64,000 nt of DNA, from assembly GCA_905181835.1 (NCBI GenBank), contig CAJIZF010000002.1, forward strand, positions 62,001 through 126,000, read 5' to 3'. Origin of the DNA: an uncultured Flavobacteriaceae bacterium (lineage in GTDB: Bacteria > Bacteroidota > Bacteroidia > Flavobacteriales > Flavobacteriaceae). Positions 46,488 to 54,988 of the stretch are shown piece by piece (position 1 is the stretch's first letter; each line of letters starts with the position of its first letter). The notes beneath the pieces were generated by a model, which saw nothing but the letters and a program-made list of their open reading frames with translations, was not told where the DNA came from and ran no database searches. Both the position numbers and the translations under genes were made by a program.

Positions 46488-47603
46488 ATGGAGACTGAAG
46501 TAGTTAGCAAAAGCGAACTTAAAAAATTAAGCCCTGTTTTTGGACAATTATCATTTGACAATCACGAACAAGTTGTTTTTTGCAATGACAAAGATACAGG
46601 ATTAAAAGCAATAATTAGTATTCATAATACGGTTATGGGGCCTGCATTGGGAGGAACTCGTATGTGGCAATATAACAACGAATGGGAAGCTCTAAATGAT
46701 GTTTTGCGTTTGTCTCGTGGAATGACCTATAAATCTGCTGTTACTGGACTCAATTTAGGTGGTGGTAAGGCCGTTATTATAGGGAATGCAAAAACACAAA
46801 AAACACCAGAATTAATGCTTAGATTTGGTGAGTTTGTTCATTCCCTCGGTGGTAAATATATCACAGCTGAAGATGTAGGAATGGCAACTTCAGATATGGA
46901 TTTGGTAAGAACAGTAACTCCATATGTAACAGGTATTTCGGAAGAAAAAGGAGGTGCAGGTAATCCTTCACCTATTACAGCGTATGGTGTGTTTATGGGA
47001 ATGAAAGCAGCTGCATATCATGCTTTTGGAACAAATATTCTTGAAGATAAAGTCGTTTATGTTCAAGGTATTGGAAATGTTGGTGAGGCGCTAGTTGAAA
47101 GTCTGTCTAACGAGGGAGCTAAAGTTTTTATAACTGATATCAACAAAGAAAGATTAGAGGAAGTGAGAGATAAATACAATGTTAATATTTACGAAGGAAC
47201 TAATATTTATGCGGAAGAAATGGATGTTTATGCTCCTTGTGCTCTTGGCGCAACAATTAATGATCAAACATTACCACAATTAAGAACTAAGGTAATTGCT
47301 GGAGCCGCGAACAATCAATTAGCAGATGAAAATAAACATGGTCTCTTATTGAAAGAAAAAGGAATTACATATGCTCCTGATTTTTTAATAAATGCGGGCG
47401 GTATCATAAATGTTTATGCAGAATTAGAAAACTATGGTAAATCAGAAATTATTCGTAAAACAGAAAATTTATACAATACCACTTTAGAGATTTTAAACAA
47501 TGCAGACGCAAATGGAATAACGACTCACCAAGCTGCTTTTGATGTTGCCAAATCTAGAATAGACGCTAGAAAACTAAAAAATAATGCAGAGCAACTAAAC
47601 TAA
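46488..47603 (+). CDS. Glu/Leu/Phe/Val dehydrogenase
   Basis: NAD-dependent oxidative deamination of a branched-chain amino acid or glutamate. The 371-residue length matches leucine dehydrogenases better than glutamate dehydrogenases (about 410-450). The frame is open to a TTG at 46452, but that lies in the promoter, so the ATG at 46488 is used. Motifs are LGGTRMWQYNN, MTYKSAVTGLNLGGGKAVII with the catalytic lysine, YITAEDVGMATSDMDLV with the catalytic aspartate, and the NAD-binding VVYVQGIGNVGEALVE. If it acts on leucine, HMG-CoA lyase at 52458 would be a later step of the same degradation route. Confidence 0.92.
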   Translation: METEVVSKSELKKLSPVFGQLSFDNHEQVVFCNDKDTGLKAIISIHNTVMGPALGGTRMWQYNNEWEALNDVLRLSRGMTYKSAVTGLNLGGGKAVIIGNAKTQKTPELMLRFGEFVHSLGGKYITAEDVGMATSDMDLVRTVTPYVTGISEEKGGAGNPSPITAYGVFMGMKAAAYHAFGTNILEDKVVYVQGIGNVGEALVESLSNEGAKVFITDINKERLEEVRDKYNVNIYEGTNIYAEEMDVYAPCALGATINDQTLPQLRTKVIAGAANNQLADENKHGLLLKEKGITYAPDFLINAGGIINVYAELENYGKSEIIRKTENLYNTTLEILNNADANGITTHQAAFDVAKSRIDARKLKNNAEQLN

Positions 47604-47606
47604 TAT

Positions 47607-47629
47607 AAAAAATAGCAATGCTATTTTTT
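47607..47629 (+). terminator. Rho-independent terminator between the dehydrogenase and nusB
   Basis: AAAAAATAGCA and TGCTATTTTTT form an almost perfect hairpin with a minimal loop, ending in six T residues. It begins three bases after the dehydrogenase stop and lies 18 bases before the nusB start. Confidence 0.8.
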
Positions 47630-47647
47630 ACAACGTTCTTATAAAAT

Positions 47648-48592
47648 ATGCTTACACGTAGACACATCAGAGTAAAGGTTTTACAATCTATTTATGCTTT
47701 TAATCAAAGTGAACATAAAGATTTAGAAAAACAAGAAAATTTTTTGTTATACAACATGGAACAAATGCAGGATCTGTATTTGCTGATGCTTCAAATGCTT
47801 GTTTCACTGCGCGATCAAGCTGAAAACTTTTTGGTAGTATCTCAAAAAAAACACCTAGCTACCGAACTGGAAAAAAATCCAAGTAAAACTTTTATAGATA
47901 ACAAAGTTATTTCACTCATAAGTTCAAATGAAAAATTCAAGGACTTAATAAAAAAAAGAAATCTTAATTTTTGGAAAAATGATTCTGAATATGTTTCAAT
48001 TATCTTTAATGAATTAAAAGAAAAAGATTGGTACATAAATTCCATATCGAAAAATGACACTAGTTTTTTGGAGGATAAAGACCTAGTCATTAAGATCTTC
48101 AAAGAAATTATTGCTCCTAACGATAAACTATATGAGTATCTAGAAGATAAGCGACTTACTTGGTTAGACGATTTCCCCTTAGTTAATACGCTAATACTAA
48201 AAATGCTTCAAAAAATATCTGATAAAAACATTCATAGTATTTTAATTCCTGAAGTGTATAAAAATAATGAGGATCGAGATTATGCGATCCAACTATTTCA
48301 AAAAGTTATTCTTAATGACGATGAATTATCAAAAGAAATAGATGGTAAAACACCTAATTGGGATAAAGAAAGGATTGCAGATTTAGACATGATCATATTG
48401 AAAATGGGTATTTCAGAATTTGTGCATTTTGAGTCTATTCCGGTGAAAGCTACCATAAATGAATATTTAGAGGTAGCTAAAGAGTATTCAACACCTAAGA
48501 GTTCTATATTTATTAATGGAATATTAGATAAAATAGTAAAGGATTTAAAAGAAGCAGGAAAATTAAATAAAATAGGGCGAGGACTTAAATAA
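47648..48592 (+). CDS. nusB: Transcription antitermination factor NusB (extended form)
   Basis: NusB binds the boxA element of rRNA leaders with NusE. The Bacteroidota form is about twice as long as that of E. coli (314 against 139 residues). The N-terminus LTRRHIRVKVLQSIYAFNQ and the C-terminal domain (DREYAIQLF-like DYAIQLFQKVILNDDELSKEIDGKTPNWDKERIADLDMIILKMGISEFVHFESIPVKATINEYLEVAKEYSTPKSSIFINGILDKI) shown in part by its motifs identify the family. An insertion of charged residues (about 60-190) separates them. It lies between two hairpins. Confidence 0.95.
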   Translation: MLTRRHIRVKVLQSIYAFNQSEHKDLEKQENFLLYNMEQMQDLYLLMLQMLVSLRDQAENFLVVSQKKHLATELEKNPSKTFIDNKVISLISSNEKFKDLIKKRNLNFWKNDSEYVSIIFNELKEKDWYINSISKNDTSFLEDKDLVIKIFKEIIAPNDKLYEYLEDKRLTWLDDFPLVNTLILKMLQKISDKNIHSILIPEVYKNNEDRDYAIQLFQKVILNDDELSKEIDGKTPNWDKERIADLDMIILKMGISEFVHFESIPVKATINEYLEVAKEYSTPKSSIFINGILDKIVKDLKEAGKLNKIGRGLK

Positions 48593-48608
48593 AATAAAAA
48601 TAATAAGT

Positions 48609-48627
48609 ATTTTAGCAACGCTAAAAT
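48609..48627 (+). promoter_or_regulatory. Short perfect hairpin between nusB and the DUF1573 gene
   Basis: Arms ATTTTAGC and GCTAAAAT flank a three-base AAC loop. It lacks a following T-tract (the next bases are TTAAAC), so it is a poor terminator. It sits 16 bases upstream of the lipoprotein start and could be a translational or processing element. Confidence 0.35.
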
Positions 48628-48642
48628 TTAAACAAAAATAAA

Positions 48643-49110
48643 ATGAAAAATTTAATCTTGATAATAGCTGTAATCATAGCATTTACTTTTACTTCTTGTA
48701 AGGATGATGCTGCAGCTAAAGTAAGTAAAGAAAAAGTAGAAAAAGCGGAAACACGTGATGCAAATTCAGGAAAATTTCCAAAAATGGAATTTGCGGAAAC
48801 AGAATTCGATTTTGGAACAATCGACCAAGGAACAAATGTAGAACACGTATTTGAATTCACAAATACAGGAGAAGCACCTTTAGTGATTGTTAATGCAAAA
48901 AGTAGTTGTGGATGTACCGTTCCTACGTACCCAAAAACTCCAGTTGAACCAGGAGCTACTGCAGAAATGTTAGTTAAATTTAACGGAAGTGGTAAAAACC
49001 AAGTAAGTAAAACGGTAACCATTACTGCTAATACTGAAACTGGAAAAGAAACTATCAAAATAAAAGCTTTTGTAAATCCAAAAGGAAATAGTGGGCCTAC
49101 CACAAAATAA
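48643..49110 (+). CDS. DUF1573 lipoprotein
   Basis: A 155-residue protein with an N-terminal signal and a lipobox cysteine in FTSCKDDA (residue 19). The body matches DUF1573: EFAETEFDFGTIDQGTNVEHVFEFTNTGEAPLVI, shown by FDFGTIDQG and FTNTGEAPLVI, then SSCGCTVPTYPKTPVEPGAT, with a CGC motif. DUF1573 resembles an immunoglobulin-like beta-sandwich. The function is unknown. It is followed by yajC after 22 bases, so it is probably transcribed with it. Confidence 0.9.
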   Translation: MKNLILIIAVIIAFTFTSCKDDAAAKVSKEKVEKAETRDANSGKFPKMEFAETEFDFGTIDQGTNVEHVFEFTNTGEAPLVIVNAKSSCGCTVPTYPKTPVEPGATAEMLVKFNGSGKNQVSKTVTITANTETGKETIKIKAFVNPKGNSGPTTK

Positions 49111-49132
49111 TAGAATTAACTAAGACCCTACT

Positions 49133-49420
49133 ATGGAACAATTACAAAGTTTTTTTCCCCTCATATTATTATTTATGGTTATATACCTATTTATGATAAG
49201 ACCACAAATTAAAAAACAAAAGCAAGAGAAAAACTTTGTAAGTGAACTTAAAAAGGGAATGAAAGTTATTACAAAAAGCGGAATGCATGCTAAAGTATTA
49301 GATCTAAATGAAGATGGAACCTGTCTTCTAGAAACCAGTGCTGGAAAAATGAAATTTGAAACTTCTGCTATTTCAATGGATATGAGTAAAAAACTAAATC
49401 TACCAGAAAAAAAGAAATAA
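49133..49420 (+). CDS. yajC: Preprotein translocase subunit YajC
   Basis: A 95-residue single-pass membrane protein of the Sec holotranslocase. It has an N-terminal membrane helix (about residues 7-22, FPLILLFMVIYLFMIRPQ), the RPQIKKQKQEK motif immediately after it, and the small cytosolic domain with GMKVITKSGMHAKV. Its ancillary role is with SecDF and AcrB. The nusB-DUF1573-yajC order is a familiar Bacteroidota pattern, but here yajC is last and is followed by a terminator. Confidence 0.93.
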   Translation: MEQLQSFFPLILLFMVIYLFMIRPQIKKQKQEKNFVSELKKGMKVITKSGMHAKVLDLNEDGTCLLETSAGKMKFETSAISMDMSKKLNLPEKKK

Positions 49421-49435
49421 CTTTTGACTATAAAA

Positions 49436-49476
49436 ATAAAAAAAACCTTTAGTGATATCACTGAAGGTTTTTTTTA
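49436..49476. terminator. Bidirectional terminator between yajC and pepT
   Basis: AAAAAACCTT-T-AGTGAT pairs with ATCACT-G-AAGGTTTTTT (one T-G mismatch) and is flanked by A and T runs on both sides. It lies between convergent genes, so it can end both the yajC and pepT transcripts. Confidence 0.9.
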
Positions 49477-49488
49477 TTGCTTTTATAA

Positions 49489-50724
49489 TTATTTCCTCGC
49501 AACCAATTGTGCTATATTAACAATCACTTCGATGGCTTTTTGCATGCTCTCTACGGGAACATATTCATACCTTCCATGAAAGTTGTGGCCTCCTGCAAAT
49601 ATGTTTGGACAAGGTAATCCCATGTAGCTTAACTGAGACCCATCGGTACCTCCTCTGATAGGTTTTACTAAGGGTTTGATATTCGCTTCAATCATAGCTT
49701 TTTCTGCAATATCTACAATATGCATTACAGGCTCAATCTTTTCTCTCATATTAAAATATTGATCTTTAATTTTAATAGAAATTACATCTCGCCCATATTG
49801 AGTATTTAAATCTTCTGCTAGTTTGTTGATAACATTTTTTCGGGCCTCAAAATGGGAACGATCGTGATCTCTAATGATGTATTGAAGTTTTGTTTCTTCA
49901 ACTGCACCAATCATATTGTGAAGATGAAAAAAACCTTCTCGGCCTTCTGTATGTTCAGGTGTTTCAAGTTGAGGTAATGAATTGATAAACTCTGTCGCGA
50001 TATACATACTATTAATCATTTTTCCCTTTGCATAACCTGGATGTACAATTTTTCCTTTTACAGTAACGATAGCACCAGCCGCATTAAAGTTTTCATATTC
50101 TAATTCACCTACTTGGCTACCATCCATTGTATAGGCCCAATCAGCACCAAATTTTTTGACATCAAATTTATGAGCTCCACGTCCGATTTCTTCATCTGGA
50201 GTAAAGCCAACTTTAATAGTTCCATGTTCAATTTCTGGATGATTAATAAGATATTCCATCGCAGATATTATTTCAGTAATCCCAGCTTTATCATCAGCTC
50301 CTAACAAGGTGTTTCCATCAGTAGTTATTAAAGTTTGCCCTTTATAAAGTAATAAGTCCTCAAAGTATGTAGGGGATAAAACAATATTTTGTTCTTTATC
50401 TAAAATGATATCATTACCATCATAGTTTTCGATGATCTGAGGTTTTACATTGGCGCCTGTAAAATCTGGTGAGGTATCAAAATGGGAAATAAACCCTATA
50501 ATTGGAAGTTTTTTAGCTGAATTGCTTGGAAGGGTAGCCATAATATAGGCATTTTCATCTATGGAAACCTCCTGCATTCCAATACTTTTTAATTCCTCAA
50601 CTAATGCATTTGCAAGATCCCACTGTTTTGCTGTACTAGGTGTACTTTCACTCGTTGGATCACTTTCTGTGTCAACTGTTACATAACTTACAAATCGGTT
50701 TATTAAGTGTTGTTTTTCAATCAT
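49489..50724 (-). CDS. pepT: Peptidase T (tripeptide aminopeptidase)
   Basis: Cytosolic zinc aminopeptidase that releases the N-terminal residue from tripeptides (411 residues). Motifs are the metal-ligand histidine in [19 protein letters not shown], the bridging aspartate in [13 protein letters not shown], the catalytic glutamates in [12 protein letters not shown], and the C-terminal [31 protein letters not shown] signature seen through [13 protein letters not shown] and FHGRYE. The domain between residues 210 and 315 is the dimerisation lid. It supplies the last step of peptide use for the peptides imported by SusC-type systems in general. It is convergent with yajC. Confidence 0.96.
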   Translation of the reverse strand: MIEKQHLINRFVSYVTVDTESDPTSESTPSTAKQWDLANALVEELKSIGMQEVSIDENAYIMATLPSNSAKKLPIIGFISHFDTSPDFTGANVKPQIIENYDGNDIILDKEQNIVLSPTYFEDLLLYKGQTLITTDGNTLLGADDKAGITEIISAMEYLINHPEIEHGTIKVGFTPDEEIGRGAHKFDVKKFGADWAYTMDGSQVGELEYENFNAAGAIVTVKGKIVHPGYAKGKMINSMYIATEFINSLPQLETPEHTEGREGFFHLHNMIGAVEETKLQYIIRDHDRSHFEARKNVINKLAEDLNTQYGRDVISIKIKDQYFNMREKIEPVMHIVDIAEKAMIEANIKPLVKPIRGGTDGSQLSYMGLPCPNIFAGGHNFHGRYEYVPVESMQKAIEVIVNIAQLVARK

Positions 50725-50759
50725 TATTTTTTTTATTAAAATCTAATACACAAAAATAG

Positions 50760-50767
50760 TATTTTTG
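50760..50767 (+). promoter_or_regulatory. -7 promoter box (TATTTTTG) for pyrD
   Basis: Matches TAnnTTTG and lies 17 bases upstream of the pyrD ATG, giving a short leader. No convincing -33 box is visible. Confidence 0.5.
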
Positions 50768-50784
50768 CACTTCATAATTGTTTT

Positions 50785-51801
50785 ATGTATAAATTAATAA
50801 TCAGACCAATATTGTTTCTTTTTGACCCAGAAAAAGTACATTATTTTATCTTCTCAATAATTAAATTTGTTAATGCAATTGGTTTTGGAATTATTTTCAG
50901 AAACTTATTTCAAATAAAAAACTCAAAACTCGAAAGAGAAGTTTTTGGAATTAAATTTCCAAATCCTGTTGGGTTAGCAGCTGGATTTGATAAAAATGCA
51001 GTTTTATTTAATGAATTGTCAAATTTTGGATTTGGATTTATTGAAATAGGAACTGTAACGCCAAAAGGACAAATTGGAAATGATAAAAAAAGACTATTTA
51101 GGTTAAAAGAAGATCATGGAATAATCAATAGAATGGGTTTTAATAATCACGGGGTTAATACTATAGTAAACCGATTAAAATCAGAAAGAAAAATTATTAT
51201 TGGTGGGAATATTGGTAAAAATACCCAAACAGCTCCCGAAAATTACACAAATGATTATTTAGATTGTTTTAATGCCCTACACAGCTATGTGGACTATTTC
51301 GTTTTAAACGTTAGTTGTCCAAATGTGTCTAGCCACGCAAAGTTGAATGATAAGCAATATTTAAAGGAGTTAATTATGGATGTGCAAAAGGCTAATAAAA
51401 AATTTAAAATTCAAAAACCAATACTCTTAAAAATTGCCCCCGATTTAAATAACAATCAGTTAGATGAAATAATAGAACTCATAGAAATAACTAATATTGA
51501 TGGAGTTATTGCATCAAACACTTCTACCAAAAGAGATAATTTACTTTCAGAAAATAAAATAGAAAAAGGAGGTTTAAGTGGAAAACCAATTTCAAAAAAA
51601 TCAACAGAGGTGATCAGGTATTTATATCAAGAAAGTAAAGGTTCATTTCCTATAATAGGAGTCGGTGGGGTACATAGCGAGAAAGATGCTCTTGAAAAAT
51701 TAAAGGCTGGAGCTACCTTAATTCAAATTTACACAGGATTTATCTATGAAGGCCCAAGACTAGTAAAACGTATTAACAGAGCCATATTAAAAGAATGTTA
51801 G
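50785..51801 (+). CDS. pyrD: Dihydroorotate dehydrogenase (quinone)
   Basis: Class 2, membrane-associated FMN enzyme oxidising dihydroorotate to orotate with quinones. The N-terminal extension ([20 protein letters not shown], about residues 2-21) is the class 2 membrane-binding helix. FMN-binding motifs include [22 protein letters not shown], the catalytic serine in [12 protein letters not shown] and [34 protein letters not shown]. Length of 338 residues is typical. Its stop overlaps the start of the LysE-like gene by 7 bases, suggesting one transcript. Confidence 0.97.
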   Translation: MYKLIIRPILFLFDPEKVHYFIFSIIKFVNAIGFGIIFRNLFQIKNSKLEREVFGIKFPNPVGLAAGFDKNAVLFNELSNFGFGFIEIGTVTPKGQIGNDKKRLFRLKEDHGIINRMGFNNHGVNTIVNRLKSERKIIIGGNIGKNTQTAPENYTNDYLDCFNALHSYVDYFVLNVSCPNVSSHAKLNDKQYLKELIMDVQKANKKFKIQKPILLKIAPDLNNNQLDEIIELIEITNIDGVIASNTSTKRDNLLSENKIEKGGLSGKPISKKSTEVIRYLYQESKGSFPIIGVGGVHSEKDALEKLKAGATLIQIYTGFIYEGPRLVKRINRAILKEC

Positions 51802-52409
51802 AAAGTCTTATTTCTTTTTCAATTGCGACTATTCTATTAGCTTTTTCTCCCGGACCTGATAACCTTTACGTAATTACCCAATCACTTGTTAATGGAACAA
51901 AAAGTGGAATTGTTACAACTTTGGGTTTGGTTAGTGGTTGTATTATTCATACTACATTATTGGCTTTTGGGGTCTCTGCAATTATTTCAGCATCTTATGG
52001 TCTATTTTATATTTTAAAAGTAATCGGTGCGTTTTATTTATTATATCTCGCTTATCAGGTATTTAAATCTGAAATAACACTTAAATTAGATGCAAGTATT
52101 ACAAAAAAAACACCTTTTAAATTATTTAAGCAAGGTGTTTTAATGAATCTAATGAATCCGAAAATTCTTATTTTTTTTCTAGCTTTTTTTCCTGGTTTTC
52201 TTTGGGATAAGACAGAAAATATAATTCTTCAGTTTTATGTTTTAGGAATAGTTTTTATGTTAATATCCTTTACTGTTTTTAGTTTTTTGGCTTTTTTAGC
52301 CGGATATATTTCTTCATCATGGGCAAAAAACCAACTAGTTTTAAGCTTTTTAAAATGGCTTCAAATTATTGTATTTATTGGAATAGCTATTTTTATTTTA
52401 ATTCCTTAA
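51795..52409 (+). CDS. LysE-family amino-acid exporter
   Basis: A 204-residue membrane protein with six predicted helices. The N-terminal motif [21 protein letters not shown] contains the family SPGPD, followed by [25 protein letters not shown] second signature lies in [24 protein letters not shown], which includes NLMNPK. LysE/RhtB proteins export amino acids or related compounds. The substrate is not readable. It overlaps pyrD by 7 bases. Confidence 0.92.
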   Translation: MLESLISFSIATILLAFSPGPDNLYVITQSLVNGTKSGIVTTLGLVSGCIIHTTLLAFGVSAIISASYGLFYILKVIGAFYLLYLAYQVFKSEITLKLDASITKKTPFKLFKQGVLMNLMNPKILIFFLAFFPGFLWDKTENIILQFYVLGIVFMLISFTVFSFLAFLAGYISSSWAKNQLVLSFLKWLQIIVFIGIAIFILIP

Positions 52410-52445
52410 TCATTAGTTTTAGTTAAATAAACAATTAGGAATTCT

Positions 52446-52453
52446 TATCTTTG
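52446..52453 (+). promoter_or_regulatory. -7 box (TATCTTTG) abutting the HMG-CoA lyase start
   Basis: TAnnTTTG lies four bases before the ATG at 52458. As for guaA, transcription from it would give a leaderless mRNA. No clear -33 element. Confidence 0.5.
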
Positions 52454-52457
52454 ACTA

Positions 52458-53321
52458 ATGCAAAATGTAAAAATAATAGAGTGTCCCCGAGATGCAATGC
52501 AAGGTATAAAAGATTGGATTCCCACAGCGGAAAAAGCTCAATTTATACAATCTTTATTGAGTTGCGGTTTCGATACTATTGATTTTGGAAGCTTTGTTTC
52601 TCCTCGAGCTATTCCTCAAATGAGAGATACGGCCGAATTAATTTCGTTATTAGATTTTTCTAAATCTAACAGTAAACTCTTGTCTATAATTGCGAATGTT
52701 CGAGGTGCTCAAGATGCTGTTAAGTTTACTGAGATTGATTATTTGGGATATCCTTTCTCAATCTCTGAAAATTTTCAAATGAGAAATACTCATAAGACCA
52801 TTGCTCAATCCATCGATCTGTTGAATGAAGTTTTAAATATTGCAGATTCCAAGAGTAAAACTGTTGTCGCCTACCTCTCCATGGGATTTGGTAATCCTTA
52901 TGGTGATCCTTGGAATTTAGAAATTGTAGGAGAGTGGACTGAAAAATTAGCAAGTATGGGAGTTAAAATAATATCTTTAAGTGACACGATAGGCTCCTCT
53001 AATCCAGAAACAATCACCAATTTATTTACTGAGTTAATTTCAAAATATCCGCATATAGAATTTGGAGCACATCTTCATACGACAAAGGATAAATGGCATG
53101 AAAAAATTTCTTCTGCATTTCAAGCTGGTTGCAGAAGGTTTGACGGAGCAATACAGGGTTTTGGAGGCTGCCCTATGGCAAAAGATGAACTGACTGGAAA
53201 CATGCCAACTGAAAAATTACTTAGTTATTTTACAGCAAATAAAATACAAACACATATTCATCCAATGTCTTTTGAAAGCGCTTATAATTGTGCAACTAAA
53301 ATCTTTAATACGTACCACTAA
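52458..53321 (+). CDS. Hydroxymethylglutaryl-CoA lyase
   Basis: Cleaves HMG-CoA to acetoacetate and acetyl-CoA, the last step of leucine degradation. The 287-residue TIM-barrel protein has ECPRDAMQGIKDWIPT near the start (the catalytic Arg and metal-binding Asp), DFGSFVSPRAIPQM, LSDTIGSSNPETI, FGAHLHTTKDKW with the metal-binding histidines and the cysteine loop GFGGCPMAKDELTGNMPTE. It probably has its own promoter-like box and is followed by the nucleotidase gene after 12 bases, so co-transcription is possible. The disrupted HMG-CoA synthase at 28291-29665 makes the same intermediate. Confidence 0.95.
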   Translation: MQNVKIIECPRDAMQGIKDWIPTAEKAQFIQSLLSCGFDTIDFGSFVSPRAIPQMRDTAELISLLDFSKSNSKLLSIIANVRGAQDAVKFTEIDYLGYPFSISENFQMRNTHKTIAQSIDLLNEVLNIADSKSKTVVAYLSMGFGNPYGDPWNLEIVGEWTEKLASMGVKIISLSDTIGSSNPETITNLFTELISKYPHIEFGAHLHTTKDKWHEKISSAFQAGCRRFDGAIQGFGGCPMAKDELTGNMPTEKLLSYFTANKIQTHIHPMSFESAYNCATKIFNTYH

Positions 53322-53333
53322 AAAAATTACTCA

Positions 53334-54851
53334 ATGAAATATCATTTACTTTTAACTAGTTTCATCATATTTATTCTTTTTGGTTGTAAAGAAAATACTT
53401 CTAAAAATGAGCTAACCTTTAAATTTATTCAACTTAACGATGTTTATGAAATAGCTCCGCTAGGTGATGGAGCTTTTGGAGGTATGGCAAGAGTTGCGCA
53501 CGTTCGAGACTCTATTAAGAAAGAAAATCCAAATACTTTTCTTTTCATGGCTGGTGATTTTCTGAGTCCTTCACTCTTGGGAACTATTAAAGTTGATGGG
53601 GAGCGTATTTACGGAAAACAAATGATAGAGGTTATGAATGCTATGGAATTTGATTTAGTCACTTTCGGAAATCATGAGTTTGATTTAAAAGAAAAAGACT
53701 TACAGAAAAGATTAAATGAATCTTCCTTCCCTTGGATGTCGTCGAATGTAAGACATTTAAAAAATGATAGTAAATCTTTTTTTGAAGTTCAGCATCATAA
53801 AGATACCTTGTCAGTCAATGATACTTTTTCACTCTTAGTGAGTGATGATAACAATAAGCAAATTAAAATTGGATTTTTAGGGGTAACATTACCTTACAGT
53901 GTAAAAGATTATGTTTTTTATGGAGATATTTATGATGAGGCTGAAAGAGCCTATGGTGAATTGAAAAATAAGGTAGATTTAGTGTTTGGTCTAACTCATC
54001 TAGAATTAGGTCAGGACAAAGAGTTTCTTGAAAGAATCCCTCAAATACCTCTAGTTATGGGGGGTCATGAGCATTATGCTATGTCGGTTTCTATAGGAAA
54101 TTCAAAAATCACCAAGGCAGATGCTAATGCTAAAACAATATACATACATACTTTAGTTTATAATACAGTAAATAAAGATTTAAAAATTGACTCCGAGTTA
54201 TTTAATATTAACGATAAAATAACTTCAAAGCCGGAAATTGAAAATATTGTTAATAAATGGGGAACTATTTTAAATCTTAAAATTAAAGAAATTATTGATG
54301 AGCCTTCAGAGGTAATATTTAATTCACCTGAGCCTTTAGATGGTACCGAAATTTCAAATAGAAGTATCCAAACCAATTTAGGAACGATTCTAACAAAATC
54401 GATGATGTGGTCTTTTGATAATGAAGTTGATGCCGCATTAGTTAATGGAGGTTCAATCCGTGTTGATGACATGCTTCCGAAAGATTTATCAAGTATGGAT
54501 GTCTTTAGAACATTACCTTTTGGCGGAGGAATATTAAAAGTAGATTTAGAAGGTATTTTGTTAAAAGAAGTTTTGGATTATGGAAGTTCTAAAAAAGGAA
54601 CAGGTGCTTACTTGCAAAGGCACAATTTAGAAAAAGCAACAAACGGAGAGTGGTTAATTCAAGGAGAAAAAATTATTATAGATAAAACTTATAAAATAGC
54701 TTTTAGTGATTTTTTACTCAAGGGTTTTGATATACCTTTTCTAAATCCAAACAACAAACATGTAAAAAATATATACAGACCTAATAAAGAAGAAAAAGCA
54801 TACGACATAAGAAAAGCTACTATTCTTTATCTAAAATCATTAAGCAATTAA
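53334..54851 (+). CDS. 5'-nucleotidase/metallophosphatase lipoprotein (UshA-like)
   Basis: A 505-residue exported phosphohydrolase. The signal sequence ends in LFGCKENT, a lipobox with cysteine at residue 18, so it is probably anchored to a membrane. The metallophosphatase domain (about 30-290) has IQLNDVYEIAPL, MAGDFLSPSLLG, FGNHEFDLKE, LTHLELGQDKEF and VMGGHEHY. The C-terminal substrate-binding 5_nucleotid_C domain (about 325-480) has VDAALVNGGSIRVDDML. It should release phosphate and nucleosides from nucleotides outside the cytoplasm. It ends 137 bases before guaB. Confidence 0.92.
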   Translation: MKYHLLLTSFIIFILFGCKENTSKNELTFKFIQLNDVYEIAPLGDGAFGGMARVAHVRDSIKKENPNTFLFMAGDFLSPSLLGTIKVDGERIYGKQMIEVMNAMEFDLVTFGNHEFDLKEKDLQKRLNESSFPWMSSNVRHLKNDSKSFFEVQHHKDTLSVNDTFSLLVSDDNNKQIKIGFLGVTLPYSVKDYVFYGDIYDEAERAYGELKNKVDLVFGLTHLELGQDKEFLERIPQIPLVMGGHEHYAMSVSIGNSKITKADANAKTIYIHTLVYNTVNKDLKIDSELFNINDKITSKPEIENIVNKWGTILNLKIKEIIDEPSEVIFNSPEPLDGTEISNRSIQTNLGTILTKSMMWSFDNEVDAALVNGGSIRVDDMLPKDLSSMDVFRTLPFGGGILKVDLEGILLKEVLDYGSSKKGTGAYLQRHNLEKATNGEWLIQGEKIIIDKTYKIAFSDFLLKGFDIPFLNPNNKHVKNIYRPNKEEKAYDIRKATILYLKSLSN

Positions 54852-54928
54852 TCATTGTTTAAATATTATAACATCCATATCTTATTAGATTAGTTTTTAA
54901 AAACAAAGCAATAATGAACTTTTTGTAG

Positions 54929-54936
54929 TATATTTG
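54929..54936 (+). promoter_or_regulatory. -7 promoter box (TATATTTG) for guaB
   Basis: Matches TAnnTTTG and is 52 bases upstream of the guaB ATG. No -33 TTTG at the expected distance, so moderate confidence. Confidence 0.5.
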
Positions 54937-54988
54937 CACGCAATTAAATAGCAGCCATTTCTTCTTTCGGAACTTAATTTTAATTGCA

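Noticed and set aside
48298-48618. A 106-codon minus-strand frame overlapping nusB
   Set aside because: It is a shadow of the C-terminal part of nusB with no homology-like motif.
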